Of a stretch of DNA of 64,000 nt, positions 63,726 to 64,000 are shown in pieces; within the stretch, counting starts at the first letter, position 1; each line of letters begins with the position of its first letter. The DNA lies in the NCBI RefSeq assembly GCF_004769555.1, contig NZ_RQFY01000007.1, forward strand, positions 248,001 to 312,000, read 5' to 3'. Under the pieces are notes generated by a model that did no database searches, was not told the DNA's origin, and worked only from the letters and a program-made list of their open reading frames with translations. The DNA comes from Leptospira koniambonensis. GTDB lineage: Bacteria; Spirochaetota; Leptospiria; Leptospirales; Leptospiraceae. Position numbers and translations under genes: made by a program.

Positions 63726-63883
63726 AAGGACCCATTTTTGAATTCGTGTATTTTTGATGATGATGCTCCTTGTGTGATTTCTTCACTCTTACTGTCAGAA
63801 AATTCTGATCTTATATCTTTCTAGGATCTTCCGATCTTAGAAAAAGCTGCACAGAAAAAATAAATATAAATTTACGTAGAGAG

Positions 63884-63889
63884 TTGACA
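63884..63889 (+). promoter_or_regulatory. Possible -35 element of speD
   Basis: A consensus TTGACA lies 66 bases before the speD start, but no good -10 follows at normal spacing. The ribosome site GGAGGTG (63938-63944) is strong. Confidence 0.4.
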
Positions 63890-63955
63890 AAAAAACATAG
63901 TCATACGCATGCTCGGTTACTAAACCAAAACCGGTTCGGAGGTGTCAGGCAGTAG

Positions 63956-64000
63956 ATGAACGCATTGGGAAAGCACGTAATTGCAGAATTTTATGAGTGT
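63956..64000 (+). CDS. speD: S-adenosylmethionine decarboxylase SpeD (3' end outside window)
   Basis: Only the first 15 residues are present: MNALGKHVIAEFYEC. This matches the highly conserved SpeD start (LGRHVLAEFYGC type) of bacterial SAM decarboxylase proenzymes, which supply the aminopropyl group for spermidine. The strong GGAGGTG ribosome site supports the start. The rest is outside the window. Confidence 0.7.
   Translation, partial: MNALGKHVIAEFYEC

Overview
The window is spirochaetal, almost certainly from Leptospira, and best fits the small second chromosome (CII). Three things support this: a one-operon heme pathway (hemA, a hemC-hemD fusion, hemB, hemL, hemE, hemN) with a two-component pair of the HemK/HemR type embedded in it; a HemR-type box (TGACA-N6-TGACA) upstream of hemA; and a DUF1564 protein, a family known to me only from Leptospira. 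asd, metF, aconitase and the heme genes lie beside a plasmid-like rep-parB-parA block, as expected for CII. The species cannot be fixed from the sequence alone.

Layout. 0-4 kb: end of a diguanylate cyclase, a cNMP-binding protein, an FMN reductase and a first parAB pair. 4-9 kb: an outer-membrane barrel protein coupled to hemH, a VapBC-type toxin-antitoxin, and an ECF42-type sigma factor with its DGPF partner. 9-20 kb: hemG, then the tightly overlapping operon hemA-hemCD-hemB-hemL-hemK-hemR-hemE-hemN read leftward from one promoter. 20-25.7 kb: HAD phosphatase, mqnD, metF and an 835-residue protein with discoidin-like domains and eight tail-fibre-like repeats. 25.7-28.9 kb: replication and partition block (rep, parB, parA) with palindromes and a possible antisense RNA. 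28.9-42 kb: a degenerate NtrC-like regulator, unknown Leptospira-type genes, an MBOAT/SGNH surface-acylation locus, asd and pyk. 43-49.6 kb: a patch of small genes (YqjD/YqjE-like, DUF1564, DUF4279, response regulator, epmA, an OmpA-domain protein). 49.6-64 kb: aconitase, TetR, an ArnT-like glycosyltransferase, a lytic transglycosylase, an unusual sensor kinase, a PlsC-like acyltransferase, alr and the start of speD.

The strongest signal not explained by genes is a short word, (A)GGAACTCC. I counted 29 exact copies on the two strands, where about 2 are expected. It falls in all six reading frames and is dense between 29.9 and 55.5 kb. The second is the pair of different parAB loci 24 kb apart, each with its own palindromes. 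The third is a possible counter-transcribed RNA with an intrinsic terminator opposite the rep leader. No tRNA, rRNA, CRISPR array or insertion sequence was seen.
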